Positions 1 through 7,954 of a stretch of DNA of 64,000 nucleotides are shown one piece after another; the first letter of the stretch is position 1, and each line of letters starts with the position of its first letter. The translations under genes were made by a program, and so were the position numbers. The stretch is taken from positions 1-64,000 of the forward strand of contig NZ_JADLQQ010000017.1 in NCBI RefSeq assembly GCF_015477765.1. Direction: 5' to 3'. Source of the DNA: Nocardia transvalensis. Its GTDB lineage: Bacteria; Actinomycetota; Actinomycetes; Mycobacteriales; Mycobacteriaceae. The notes beneath the pieces are model-generated. The model saw only the letters and a program-made list of their open reading frames with translations, was not told where the DNA came from and did no database searches.

Positions 1-2
1 CA

Positions 3-77
3 GTCGCTCACCTGGCGCTCGACACCGGCCGCATCTCCGGCGTCATCTTCGGAGATTCGGGCATAGATTCCAGCTAG
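3..77 (+). CDS. C-terminal end of an unidentified gene (5' truncated)
   Basis: An open frame enters from the left edge and stops at a TAG at 75-77. It encodes 24 residues ending GVIFGDSGIDSS. Third codon positions are mostly G or C, as in the real genes of this window, so it is probably a genuine gene tail. Too little remains to name a family. The 236 bases to the next gene hold only a 6-bp hairpin (125-139) and nothing else I can support. Confidence 0.4.
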   Translation, partial: VAHLALDTGRISGVIFGDSGIDSS

Positions 78-313
78 TCGCTCTACCTGCATGGTTACCC
101 ATGCTACGGAGAACATTTCGAGTGGTCGCTCGTAGCGACGAAGGGTGCGGCCCGGGGCTGTCCCGGCGTCGGCAGTGTGGATCAACGCCCTGCGCCGCGG
201 AATCTATTCCGCCACCGGCCATGTGATGTGCACAACTCGCGGAATCGGCTGGTTCGCCATCGGTGCCACCGCCTAGCATGCGGGGAACGATGTGCTGTGC
301 GAGGGGGGAGACG

Positions 314-1573
314 ATGACCGACGATCCGGTCCTGACCGAAATGCTCACCATGGTCGACCGCAACCCGGGTCTCCTGCCGCTGCGGGTACGCCTGATCGAG
401 TTGCTGGCCGAGCGTGGCCGCTACTCCGACGCGCTCGCCCACTGCGCGACGGCGCTCGGACAACATCCGGGCAGTCCGGAGGTCCTGGCGCTGCTGCAGC
501 AGTGCACGACAGCGCTGGCCGCGGGCGCGCCGGCGGGCCCCGCACCCGCCGCGCCCCCGCCCGATCCGCAGCCGCCGGAGGAGCAGCCGCGGCCGGGCTT
601 CGACTGGGCCGCCGCCGAACGCGAGATGGGCGACATCATCGCCCCCGCCTTCATCGACGAGGGCCGGGCGACCGCGTACGCCGAGGGCGACGTGGGCCTG
701 ATCGAACGGCCGAAGGTGGCCCTCGCCGATGTCGGCGGCATGGAGAACGTCAAGCATCAGCTCGAGCTGTCGCTGCTGGGCCCGCTGCGCAATCCGGAAC
801 TGGCCCGGGCCTTCGGCACCAGCGCCCGCGGTGGCCTGCTGCTGTACGGGCCGCCCGGTTGCGGCAAGACGTTCATCGCCGCCGCGGTCGCGGGAGAGCT
901 GGGCGCCAACTTCTATCCGATCGAGATCGCCGACATCCTCGACATCCACATCGGTGCCAGCGAACGCAATCTGCACCAGATCTTCGAGGTCGCGCGGCAG
1001 AACACGCCCTGTGTGCTGTTCATCGACGAGGTGGACGCGCTGGGACACAAGCGCAGCCGGATGTCGGGTTCGGCGGCGATGCGCACGGTGGTGAATCAGC
1101 TGCTCACCGAGATGGATTCGGCCACGGGCGACAACGAGGGCGTCTACATCCTCGGCGCCACCAACCATCCCTGGGATATCGACATCGCGCTGCGCCGGCC
1201 CGGCCGGTTCGACCGGATGATCCTGGTGACACTGCCGGACGCCGACGCACGCAGGGCGATCCTGCGACACCACCTGAAGGACCGCCCCATCGCCGGGATC
1301 GATCTGGGCAGGATCGCCAAGCGCACCGACGGCTTCTCCGGCGCCGACCTGGCCCACATCGCCACCTCCGCCACCCAGCTGGCGATGGCCGATTCGATCC
1401 GCACCGGCACCGTGCGCCCGGTCGGCATGGCCGATATCGAGACCGCCCTGGCCGGGATCAAGCCCAGCACCGGCGCATGGTTCGAGTCCGCCCGCAATGT
1501 CGTGGAGTTCGCCAACGCCGACGGCGCCTACGACGAGCTGGCCGCCTACATGCGCACCAAGAAGTTCCGCTGA
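314..1573 (+). CDS. AAA-family ATPase with N-terminal helical repeat region
   Basis: This is a 419-residue ATPase of the Cdc48/FtsH-like AAA class. The Walker A motif GPPGCGKT is at about 179-186, Walker B (VLFIDEVDAL) at about 234-243, and the second region of homology with the arginine finger (RRPGRFDR) at about 294-301. Residues 1-60 are helical and TPR-like, followed by an Ala/Pro linker (about 70-95). There is only one AAA domain and no protease or membrane segment, so it is probably a stand-alone unfoldase or remodelling ATPase. The ATG at 314 is chosen over an upstream in-frame ATG (263) because a purine-rich ribosome site (GGGGGGAG) lies just before it. Its substrate is unknown. Confidence 0.8.
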   Translation: MTDDPVLTEMLTMVDRNPGLLPLRVRLIELLAERGRYSDALAHCATALGQHPGSPEVLALLQQCTTALAAGAPAGPAPAAPPPDPQPPEEQPRPGFDWAAAEREMGDIIAPAFIDEGRATAYAEGDVGLIERPKVALADVGGMENVKHQLELSLLGPLRNPELARAFGTSARGGLLLYGPPGCGKTFIAAAVAGELGANFYPIEIADILDIHIGASERNLHQIFEVARQNTPCVLFIDEVDALGHKRSRMSGSAAMRTVVNQLLTEMDSATGDNEGVYILGATNHPWDIDIALRRPGRFDRMILVTLPDADARRAILRHHLKDRPIAGIDLGRIAKRTDGFSGADLAHIATSATQLAMADSIRTGTVRPVGMADIETALAGIKPSTGAWFESARNVVEFANADGAYDELAAYMRTKKFR

Positions 1574-1619
1574 GCCCGCGGGTGCCCGTGAGCTCGGGCA
1601 CAAACATTACGATCGGTCT

Positions 1620-1642
1620 TTTCTTGACTTATTCCAGAAAAG
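1620..1642. promoter_or_regulatory. FurA-type operator/promoter of furA-katA
   Basis: The AT-rich sequence TTGACTTATTCCAGAA (1624-1639) lies just before the furA ribosome site AAGGAGG. It closely resembles the FurA box known upstream of mycobacterial furA-katG. The TTGACT part can also serve as a -35 hexamer. Autoregulation by the adjacent FurA is inferred. Confidence 0.7.
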
Positions 1643-1657
1643 GAGGAGACTGGGGTC

Positions 1658-2095
1658 ATGCACACCGAAGGCTTCGATCCGCGCGAGCGACTGCGCGCGG
1701 CCGGTCTGCGGGTTACCGCCCCGCGGGTCGCGGTGCTGGATGCTGTTGTGGAACAACCGCATTCGGACGCCGATCGAGTGGCCGCCACGGTCCGCGGGCA
1801 GTTGGGTTCGGTATCTACACAGGCCGTCTACGACGTGCTGCGCGCCTGTGTGAATGCCGGACTGCTCCGGAGGATCGAACCCGCCGGTTCGGCCGCGCTG
1901 TACGAGGCCCGCACCGGCGACAACCATCACCACCTGGTGTGCAGGAACTGCGGCACGGTCGTCGACGTGGACTGTGCCGTGGGCCAGGCTCCCTGCCTCG
2001 ATCCGTCGGATGCGCACGGCTTCGCGATCGATGAGGCCGAGGTCGTCTATTGGGGGCTGTGCCCAGACTGCCGTCGGACGCTCGACAACTCCTGA
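1658..2095 (+). CDS. furA: FurA-family redox/metal repressor
   Basis: This 145-residue Fur-family regulator has an N-terminal winged helix (about 10-75; the recognition stretch includes STQAVYDVLRA) and a C-terminal metal-binding dimerisation domain. Possible metal ligands are the HHH cluster at 90-92, C95/C98 (CRNC) and C135/C138 (CPDC). FurA proteins repress the catalase or catalase-peroxidase gene next to them and are inactivated by peroxide. Here katA starts 87 bases downstream on the same strand, and a FurA-type box precedes the gene. Start ATG has a strong AAGGAGG site upstream. Confidence 0.9.
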   Translation: MHTEGFDPRERLRAAGLRVTAPRVAVLDAVVEQPHSDADRVAATVRGQLGSVSTQAVYDVLRACVNAGLLRRIEPAGSAALYEARTGDNHHHLVCRNCGTVVDVDCAVGQAPCLDPSDAHGFAIDEAEVVYWGLCPDCRRTLDNS

Positions 2096-2182
2096 CGGTC
2101 GATATCCCATCCCACCCGGGCAGCCCATACCCGGGTCCCGGCCGCGAGCCCGCCGGGATTGCTGAGCCCAAGGAGGCGACGA

Positions 2183-3655
2183 ATGACCAAGCCGACCACC
2201 ACCAATACCGGCACCCCGGTCGCCAGCGACAACGAATCGCTGACCGCGGGCACCGAGGGCCCGATCCTGCTGCACGACCACTACCTGATCGAGAAGCTCG
2301 CCCAGTTCAACCGGGAGCGGGTGCCCGAGCGCATCGTGCACGCCAAGGGCGCCGGCGCGTACGGCGAATTGGTCGTCACCAACGACGTGAGCCGCTACAC
2401 CAAGGCCAAGCTGTTCCAGCCGGGCGCGCGCACCGAGTCGCTGGTGCGGTTCTCCACCGTCGCCGGTGAGCAGGGCAGCCCCGACACCTGGCGCGATCCG
2501 CGCGGCTTCGCGGTGAAGTTCTACACCGAGGACGGCAACTACGACCTCGTCGGCAACAACACGCCGGTCTTCTTCATCAAGGATCCGATCAAGTTTCCCG
2601 ACTTCATTCGCTCGCAGAAGCGCTTGCCGGGCAACGGACTTCGCGACCACAACATGCAGTGGGACTTCTGGACGCTGCGCCCGGAGACCGCGCATCAGGT
2701 GACCTGGCTGATGGGCGACCGCGGCATCCCGAAGACCTACCGCCATATGAACGGCTACGGGTCGCACACCTACCAGTGGGTCAACGCCCAGGGCGAGCGG
2801 TTCTGGGTGAAGTATCACTTCCGGACCGATCAGGGCCACCAGTTCCTGACCCAGGCCGAGGCGGATCGCATCGCCGGAGCGGACGCCGACTACCACCGCC
2901 GGGATCTGTTGGACGCCATCGAACGCGGCGACTACCCGAGCTGGACCCTGTACGTGCAGGTGATGCCGGTCGCCGAGGCGGCGACCTACCGGTTCAACCC
3001 CTTCGATCTGACCAAGGTGTGGTCGAAGAAGGACTACCCGCTGATCGAGGTCGGCCGCTGGACGCTCAACCGCAACCCGCGGAACTACTTCGTCGAGATC
3101 GAGCAGGCCGCCTTCGAGCCCTCGAATGTCGTTCCGGGCATTGGCTTCTCGCCGGACAAGATGCTGCTGGGCCGGGTGTTCGCCTACGCCGACGCGCACC
3201 GCTACCGGATCGGCACCAACTATGCACAGCTGCCGCCGAACCGGGCCCGCGCCGCGGAGGTGAACACCTACTCCAAGGAGGGCGCGATGCGGTACGACTT
3301 CAACGCGCCCGACGTGCCGGTGTACGCGCCGAACTCCTACGGCGGCCCGCACGCCGATCCGTCGAAGGCTCCCGACGAGGCGACGTGGGGCGGCTTCGAG
3401 CCGGAGATGGTGCGCGCGGGCTACATTCAGCATCCGGAGGACAGCGACTGGGCCCAGCCCGGCACCCTGGTCCGCGAGGTCCTCGACGACGAGCAGCGCG
3501 ACCGCCTGGTGGGCAATGTCGTCGGCCACGTGCTGGGCGGCGTGCAGGAGCCGGTGCTGAGCCGGGTGTTCGAGTACTGGAAGAACATCGACCCGGAGAT
3601 CGGCAAGCGCATCGAGGAGGGTGTGCGCTCGGCCCTCAACGGAAACGGTAAGTAG
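2183..3655 (+). CDS. katA: Monofunctional haem catalase
   Basis: This 490-residue clade-3 haem catalase dismutates hydrogen peroxide in the cytoplasm. The distal haem His is H53 (IVHAKGAGAYGE), the distal Asn is in GNNTPVFF (about 125-126), and the proximal haem Tyr is Y335 in RVFAYADAHRYR. Length and motifs match small-subunit catalases without the C-terminal flavodoxin-like domain. ATG 2183 follows an AGGAGG site with good spacing; an in-frame upstream ATG lacks one. The gene follows furA and ends just before a strong hairpin terminator, so furA-katA is probably one peroxide-responsive unit. Confidence 0.96.
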   Translation: MTKPTTTNTGTPVASDNESLTAGTEGPILLHDHYLIEKLAQFNRERVPERIVHAKGAGAYGELVVTNDVSRYTKAKLFQPGARTESLVRFSTVAGEQGSPDTWRDPRGFAVKFYTEDGNYDLVGNNTPVFFIKDPIKFPDFIRSQKRLPGNGLRDHNMQWDFWTLRPETAHQVTWLMGDRGIPKTYRHMNGYGSHTYQWVNAQGERFWVKYHFRTDQGHQFLTQAEADRIAGADADYHRRDLLDAIERGDYPSWTLYVQVMPVAEAATYRFNPFDLTKVWSKKDYPLIEVGRWTLNRNPRNYFVEIEQAAFEPSNVVPGIGFSPDKMLLGRVFAYADAHRYRIGTNYAQLPPNRARAAEVNTYSKEGAMRYDFNAPDVPVYAPNSYGGPHADPSKAPDEATWGGFEPEMVRAGYIQHPEDSDWAQPGTLVREVLDDEQRDRLVGNVVGHVLGGVQEPVLSRVFEYWKNIDPEIGKRIEEGVRSALNGNGK

Positions 3656-3666
3656 ATTCGAGATAC

Positions 3667-3699
3667 AAAGGCCCGCACCGATTTCCGGTGCGGGCCTTT
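3667..3699. terminator. Bidirectional hairpin terminator after katA
   Basis: A perfect 14-bp stem (3667-3680 with 3686-3699) and a 5-base loop, flanked by AAA and TTTT. It lies between the convergent katA and TetR genes and can serve both. Confidence 0.9.
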
Positions 3700-3726
3700 T
3701 GTGTTGTCAGCCGGAATCCCTGCGGA

Positions 3727-4467
3727 TCAACGCTTTTCGGCGGTGCGCAGGCGCAACTCCAGGCCGTCCATGATCAGGCCGATTTCGCGGTCGAAGGCCT
3801 CGTCGCGAAATTGTGCCGAATCCCTGCCGCGGTACTCGACGTGGCGCTTGTGCATACGCGGGTAGGGCCGAGCGGCCTCCTCGGCCGCGGCCATGAATTG
3901 GTCTACCCATTCCTGCTCGCTGAGGCCGCTGCGCGCGGCGGTCATCAGGATCGTCGCCTCGCTTCCGGCGGTGCCGACCGCGTGGGAGAAGAGCGCGTTG
4001 GCGGCCAGGTCAACAGTGTCGTCGTCGAATCCTGCGGATTCGAGGATCTCCAGCATCGACTCGGACAGGCGCATCATGTTGGGCCCCAGCATGTTCAGCG
4101 CCGAGGTGCTCATCACCACTGTCATCCACGGGTGCCGCAAGATGGTCTCGCGCACGCCGTGCAACCCGATGAGCACCGTGTCCCGCCAGTTCTGTGGGTC
4201 CGGGTCCGGAATCGGCACGTCGCCCAGCACCTTGTCGACGGCCAGCTCGATCAGCTCTTCCTTGTTGGCCACATGGGTGTACAGCGAGGTGGCTCCGGCG
4301 TTGAGCTTGGTGCCGAGCCGACGCATGCTCAACGCGTCGAGGCCCTCGGTATCCAGTAGTTCGATCGCCTCGGCCACGATCAAGTCCCGGCTCAGCGCCG
4401 GAGTCTCCCGCCGTTGTCGCTGCGGACGGGACCACACCGTGGATATGCCCTGCGTCTTCGCGGCCAT
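3727..4467 (-). CDS. TetR-family repressor with TetR_C domain, divergent to efflux gene
   Basis: This 246-residue regulator has an N-terminal TetR helix-turn-helix at about 25-70 (LSMRRLGTKLNAGATSLYTH) and a helical ligand-binding C-terminus of the tetracyclin-repressor type. It is transcribed divergently from an MFS exporter, the classic layout for local repression of a drug pump. The start at 4467 has the ribosome site AGGAGAGG; longer upstream frames would run through the intergenic operators. Inverted repeats between the two genes are candidate binding sites. The ligand is unknown. Confidence 0.85.
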   Translation of the reverse strand: MAAKTQGISTVWSRPQRQRRETPALSRDLIVAEAIELLDTEGLDALSMRRLGTKLNAGATSLYTHVANKEELIELAVDKVLGDVPIPDPDPQNWRDTVLIGLHGVRETILRHPWMTVVMSTSALNMLGPNMMRLSESMLEILESAGFDDDTVDLAANALFSHAVGTAGSEATILMTAARSGLSEQEWVDQFMAAAEEAARPYPRMHKRHVEYRGRDSAQFRDEAFDREIGLIMDGLELRLRTAEKR

Positions 4468-4517
4468 CGCGACTCCTCTCCTGTTCGAGGTCCAGCATAG
4501 CGCACTTGGCGCACAGT

Positions 4518-4559
4518 GTTCGGTATCGCGAACAACGTTTCTATTGCGCACGCTGTGCG
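4518..4559. promoter_or_regulatory. Candidate TetR operators between tetR and MFS gene
   Basis: Two dyads lie in the divergent intergenic region: GTTCG-N6-CGAAC (4518-4533) and CGCAC-N3-GTGCG (4547-4559). Either could bind the adjacent TetR protein. This is inferred from position and symmetry only. Confidence 0.45.
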
Positions 4560-4621
4560 ATAACCGTACGGTGTTCGGCAAGCCCGCACGGTGTGCGGAA
4601 CGGAGATTCGAAAGGCTTCCC

Positions 4622-6142
4622 ATGGACAAGATCGAAACCGGGGTCGCGCGCAATCCGCGCCGCTGGCTGATCCTGATAGTGCTGTGCCTCAGCTCGTTGG
4701 TGCTGGTGATCGACAACATGGTGCTGACCGTGGCGATCCCGCAGATCGCGACCGATCTGCAGGCCGACGCTCAACAGGTGCCATGGATCATCGACTCGTA
4801 TCTGCTGGTGTTCGCCGGGCTGCTGCTCACCTCGGGCAGCCTCTCCGACCGATTCGGCCGGCGGCTGGTGATGGTGATCGGCCTGGTGTTGTTCGGGGCG
4901 GCGTCCTTGCTGGCGGCGTATGCGAACAGTCCGGAAATGCTCATCGCCGGGCGCGTCGTGATGGGCATCGGCGGTGTGCTGATCATGCCGAGCACGCTGT
5001 CGATCCTGATCACCGTGTTCGACGATGCCGAGCGGCCCAAGGCGATCGCCTCATGGAGTGCGGTGGCCACCGTCGGCATGGTCGGCGGTCCGGTGCTCGG
5101 CGGTGTGCTGCTCGACCACTTCTGGTGGGGTTCGGTGTTCGTGCTGAACGTGCCGGTCGTGGTGATCGCGGTCATCGCCGCCATGACGTTGATGCCGGAG
5201 TCCAAGGGGCCGTGGCGCAAGCCCGATTACCTCGGCACCCTGCTGTCGGTCGTGGGTGTCACGGCACTGGTGTGGGCCATCATCTCGGTGCCGATGCACG
5301 GCTGGACCGACTCGACCACCCTGGCCGGTGCCGCTGTCGCAGTAATCGCCCTGGGCGGCTTCGTGATTCGGGAACTCAGCACCGACTCGCCGATGGTTCC
5401 GCTGCAGCTGTTCCGCAATCGGGTCTTCACCGGTTCCAGCTTCTCGCTGGTCCTGGTGACCTTCGCCAACGGTGGTCTGGTGCTGGTGCTCACCCAGTAT
5501 CTGCAGTTCGTGCTCGGTTACTCGCCGATGCGCACGGCCCTGGCCTTCACGCCTATGGCGGTGACGCTGCTGGCCTTCAACGCCCTGGGGGCAACCCTGA
5601 TGGGCAAGGTCGGGGCGCGTGCCGTCGCCATCGTCGGCCTGGTGGTCGTGGCCGCCGGTTTCGGGGTCCTGGCCGTGCTCGACGCGGGCACCGGCTTCTG
5701 GTTGCCCGCCCTGGCCATGGCGCTGCTGGGCGCCGGAGCCGGTCTGGCCATGCCCGCCGCGATCGCCACCCTGATGAGCGCCGTGCCGGGCGAGCACGCC
5801 GGTGTCGGCTCGGCGCTCAACGACACCTTGCAGCAGACCGGCGGCGCGCTGGGAGTGGCGGTGCTCGGCGCGATCCTCGCGGGCACCTACACCGACGAGA
5901 TGCCGGACGGGGTAACACGGGCCGCCCGGGAGTCCATCGCGGGCGCATTCGGCACCGGCGATGCCGGAATCATCGCCGCGGCTCGCGAGGCCTTCACCTC
6001 CGGCATGTCGGCGGCCTTCGCGGTCGGCGCGGCAGGTGCCCTCGTCGCATCGGTGGTGGCCTTCCTGCTGATGCGCAATGCCGAACCGGTTTCGGCCGAG
6101 CAGGATTCGTCCGACACCGACGAATTGATCGAGGTGCGCTGA
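4622..6142 (+). CDS. MFS multidrug exporter, DHA2 (14-helix) type
   Basis: This 506-residue integral membrane protein has about 14 hydrophobic segments and the major-facilitator motif A (GSLSDRFGRRLVM) in the first cytoplasmic loop. The motif-C-like glycine-rich helix (GMVGGPVLGGVL) marks it as a proton-driven antiporter of the DHA2 drug-exporter family. It is divergent from a TetR repressor, suggesting inducible export of a toxic compound. ATG 4622 begins MDKIETGVARNPRRW, directly before the first helix. The substrate cannot be told from sequence. Confidence 0.88.
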   Translation: MDKIETGVARNPRRWLILIVLCLSSLVLVIDNMVLTVAIPQIATDLQADAQQVPWIIDSYLLVFAGLLLTSGSLSDRFGRRLVMVIGLVLFGAASLLAAYANSPEMLIAGRVVMGIGGVLIMPSTLSILITVFDDAERPKAIASWSAVATVGMVGGPVLGGVLLDHFWWGSVFVLNVPVVVIAVIAAMTLMPESKGPWRKPDYLGTLLSVVGVTALVWAIISVPMHGWTDSTTLAGAAVAVIALGGFVIRELSTDSPMVPLQLFRNRVFTGSSFSLVLVTFANGGLVLVLTQYLQFVLGYSPMRTALAFTPMAVTLLAFNALGATLMGKVGARAVAIVGLVVVAAGFGVLAVLDAGTGFWLPALAMALLGAGAGLAMPAAIATLMSAVPGEHAGVGSALNDTLQQTGGALGVAVLGAILAGTYTDEMPDGVTRAARESIAGAFGTGDAGIIAAAREAFTSGMSAAFAVGAAGALVASVVAFLLMRNAEPVSAEQDSSDTDELIEVR

Positions 6143-6158
6143 GTTTCGCCGAGTCGGT

Positions 6159-6188
6159 GTGCCCCGGCCCCGAAACGGGCCGGGGCAC
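6159..6188. terminator. Hairpin between convergent MFS and membrane-protein genes
   Basis: A perfect 12-bp GC stem (6159-6170 with 6177-6188) with a 6-base loop, 16 bases after the MFS stop and just past the end of the convergent gene. There is no long T run, but position fits a shared terminator. Confidence 0.65.
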
Positions 6189-6196
6189 AGCCGTAT

Positions 6197-6631
6197 TCAC
6201 CAACTGCGACGAGCCCGCAGCGCCGCGATGCCGATCGCGAGGTCGGCCACGATCTCGAAAATTGCTGCGAACCAGGAGAATCCGGTGACGCGAGCCGAGG
6301 CCGGGGGATTGATGAAGCTGTCGCTGAGTGGGCCGAACCAGTCCGGAAGCAGATGGACGACGATGAATCCGGCGGCACTGGCGAAACCGACCGCGATGGC
6401 CGCCTGCGGAGCCCATCGGTGATGAACGAAGATCAGCACGATGGTGGCGATCGCCAGCACGGCCTGGATGGCGCCGAGCGTCATGACCAGCATCGAGATG
6501 GTGTTCATGCCGCGCCGCAGATGGTCGGCGCCGTGGACGGCGAGCGCGACCGCGAACACCACGGCGACCGATTGCAGCACAGTGGCGGTGGAGAGGGAGG
6601 ATTGGCGCGGCTGCGCTGTCGAGTCGACCAT
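6197..6631 (-). CDS. Small four-helix membrane protein, unknown function
   Basis: This 144-residue protein has about four hydrophobic helices (roughly 20-35, 43-68, 75-98 and 118-138) with short polar loops; I recognise no catalytic motif. Histidines lie at helix ends (VHGADHLRRG, FVHHRW). The start at 6631 is preceded by GGAG. A perfect 7-bp-arm palindrome of the BlaI/CopY type lies 32 bases upstream, so expression may be under a penicillinase-repressor-like regulator, though none is encoded in this window. Function unknown. Confidence 0.7.
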   Translation of the reverse strand: MVDSTAQPRQSSLSTATVLQSVAVVFAVALAVHGADHLRRGMNTISMLVMTLGAIQAVLAIATIVLIFVHHRWAPQAAIAVGFASAAGFIVVHLLPDWFGPLSDSFINPPASARVTGFSWFAAIFEIVADLAIGIAALRARRSW

Positions 6632-6662
6632 GGCAACTCCGATCGAGTGCGATTGCCATTAC

Positions 6663-6679
6663 TACTACATAGTGTAGTA
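6663..6679. promoter_or_regulatory. BlaI/CopY-type palindromic operator
   Basis: TACTACA-TAG-TGTAGTA is a perfect dyad with 7-bp arms and a 3-bp spacer. It contains the ACTACA/TGTAGT halves typical of BlaI/MecI/CopY repressor sites. It lies 32 bases before the membrane-protein start on the minus strand. Assignment to that family is inference from known operators. Confidence 0.55.
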
Positions 6680-6703
6680 CGAGTCGCCCGACAGCGCGTC
6701 GTT

Positions 6704-6763
6704 TTACAGCAGGCCCCACCAATAAAGCAGGCAGGCCAATACGAAGACGACTACGGTGTCCAT
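6704..6763 (-). CDS. Possible 19-residue membrane peptide
   Basis: A short frame encodes MDTVVVFVLACLLYWWGLL and is preceded by purine-rich GGGAGC and, further up, AAGGAGAG. The peptide is almost entirely hydrophobic and could be a one-helix accessory peptide of a membrane complex, like KdpF or CydX in scale but not in sequence. It lies between the BlaI-type palindrome and a structured region. Such short frames also occur by chance, so it is tentative. Confidence 0.3.
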   Translation of the reverse strand: MDTVVVFVLACLLYWWGLL

Positions 6764-7097
6764 GGTCGCTCCCACTCTCCTTGACGCCGTTACCACCATC
6801 ATTCCTCGAGATGGCGCGCCGCGCCGAAGACCAAGATCACAGCGTCACAACGGCCACGCCCCACCCGCCGGATGTGATCCTGCCGCCCCCTCTCGCGGCA
6901 GGAGCACGACCGGTGAGGCGGGTGTGGCCCGCCACCCCTCGTCGACGAGCCACACCCTTGTCCCACCCCCGGTGGTGGGCTTCCGGTGCCTTGTGGGGCA
7001 ACCGGTGCGAGAGAAACGATGCCGGGGCGGGCTTGCCAGGGGCTTAAAGAGCCCTTGTGATCGCCGAAGGTGCAGGTAGGAACAGGTTTACGGACGT
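6764..7097. other. Gene-free stretch with consecutive strong stem-loops
   Basis: No convincing gene in these 334 bases. Several hairpins follow one another: 9-bp stems 6878-6886/6895-6903 and 6920-6928/6949-6957, smaller ones at 6962-6979 and 6983-7005, and 7040-7044/7050-7054. This could be the lutC 3' UTR, a leader for the short peptide, or a structured RNA. I could not match it to a known riboswitch class. Confidence 0.4.
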
Positions 7098-7727
7098 TCA
7101 CTCGACGATGACGACGACCAGGCGGCGCGGGCCCTGCCCGGTCGGCACCGGGACGGCGTCGGTGTCGGCGGTGGCCGTCGGGCCGCGGAACCAGGTGATG
7201 GGCCGCTGCGGATCCAGCTTGTCGAGGACGTCCGGAAGGGTGGCGTCGATCTGTTCGGCGCGCACGATGCAGATGTGGCAACCGGCGGCCAGGGTCGCGG
7301 CACGGCCCTGGCCGGGTCCGCCGTCCAGGACGATGGTGGCGGAGTCGGCGACCGCGCCGGCACAGCCGGTGACCACGGCGTCGGGTTCGTCGGCCGCCAC
7401 CAGGGGGTGATCGGTGACCACTCGATGCCCGTCGGATTCGGCCCAGGCGGTGAGCCATTCGAGGGGCAGGCCCTCCGGCGCCACCACCGAGTCGATGGCG
7501 TGGTCGTTCAATGCCTCGGTGACGATGGCCGGGATCTGCCTGGTGGACGCGCGGACCACGCGGGCACCGGATTCGCGCAGGCGTTCGGCAAACATTTCGA
7601 CGATCGCGGGCCGATCTTCGGGCGCGTGACTGCGGTAGTGCCGCGGGAGCGTGACCGTGCGTTCGTCATCGGGCAGTGCCTTGAGGGCGTCGCGCACGCG
7701 GCGCAGCATCTCCTCCCGCGCAGTCAT
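7098..7727 (-). CDS. LutC/YkgG family protein (LUD domain), orphan
   Basis: This 209-residue LUD-domain protein resembles LutC, part of the iron-sulfur L-lactate oxidising complex LutABC. Features include the N-terminal helix MTAREEMLRRVRDALKAL and the conserved stretches SVVAPEGLPLEWL, VTGCAGAVADSATIVLD and HICIVRAEQI. LutA and LutB are not in this window, so it is a solitary copy. Several actinobacteria carry stand-alone LUD proteins of unknown role. Start ATG 7727 overlaps by 4 bp the end of a possible short upstream frame. Whether it works with a distant LutAB cannot be told here. Confidence 0.75.
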   Translation of the reverse strand: MTAREEMLRRVRDALKALPDDERTVTLPRHYRSHAPEDRPAIVEMFAERLRESGARVVRASTRQIPAIVTEALNDHAIDSVVAPEGLPLEWLTAWAESDGHRVVTDHPLVAADEPDAVVTGCAGAVADSATIVLDGGPGQGRAATLAAGCHICIVRAEQIDATLPDVLDKLDPQRPITWFRGPTATADTDAVPVPTGQGPRRLVVVIVE

Positions 7728-7909
7728 AGTTGCTTCTCGTTCGCGGCCGCTGCGGTGCGGGTTTTTGGCCTGCAATCACCGGATGGTTCGGTGCCTCCTC
7801 CGGTCCTGTTGTGCACCGGCAGTTCCACGAAAACCTCCAGATCGAGCCAGGTCGGCCCGGCCCACCCGGCGCCTTCCACGGACCCAGAGTATCGGGAAGA
7901 ATCGGACAC
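7724..7909 (-). CDS. Doubtful short frame coupled to lutC
   Basis: A 61-residue frame from a GTG ends in an ATGA overlap with the LutC-family start, a layout typical of translational coupling. Its third-position GC content (about 70%) is lower than in neighbouring genes, and I recognise no domain; it does not resemble LutB. It may be a degenerate remnant or non-coding. Confidence 0.18.
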   Translation of the reverse strand: MSDSSRYSGSVEGAGWAGPTWLDLEVFVELPVHNRTGGGTEPSGDCRPKTRTAAAANEKQL

Positions 7910-7954
7910 GGCCGTACCGGCCGGTTTACCAGGAAGTTTGCTGTCGCCACCGGG

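Noticed and set aside
182..1603. Long minus-strand open frame opposite the AAA ATPase
   Set aside because: Shadow of a high-GC gene; the plus strand has clear AAA motifs and a ribosome site.
7062..7074. CGCCGAAGGTGCA resembling the glycine riboswitch core
   Set aside because: The other conserved blocks (GGAGAG-type P1 and CTCTCAGG) are absent, and no plus-strand gene follows.
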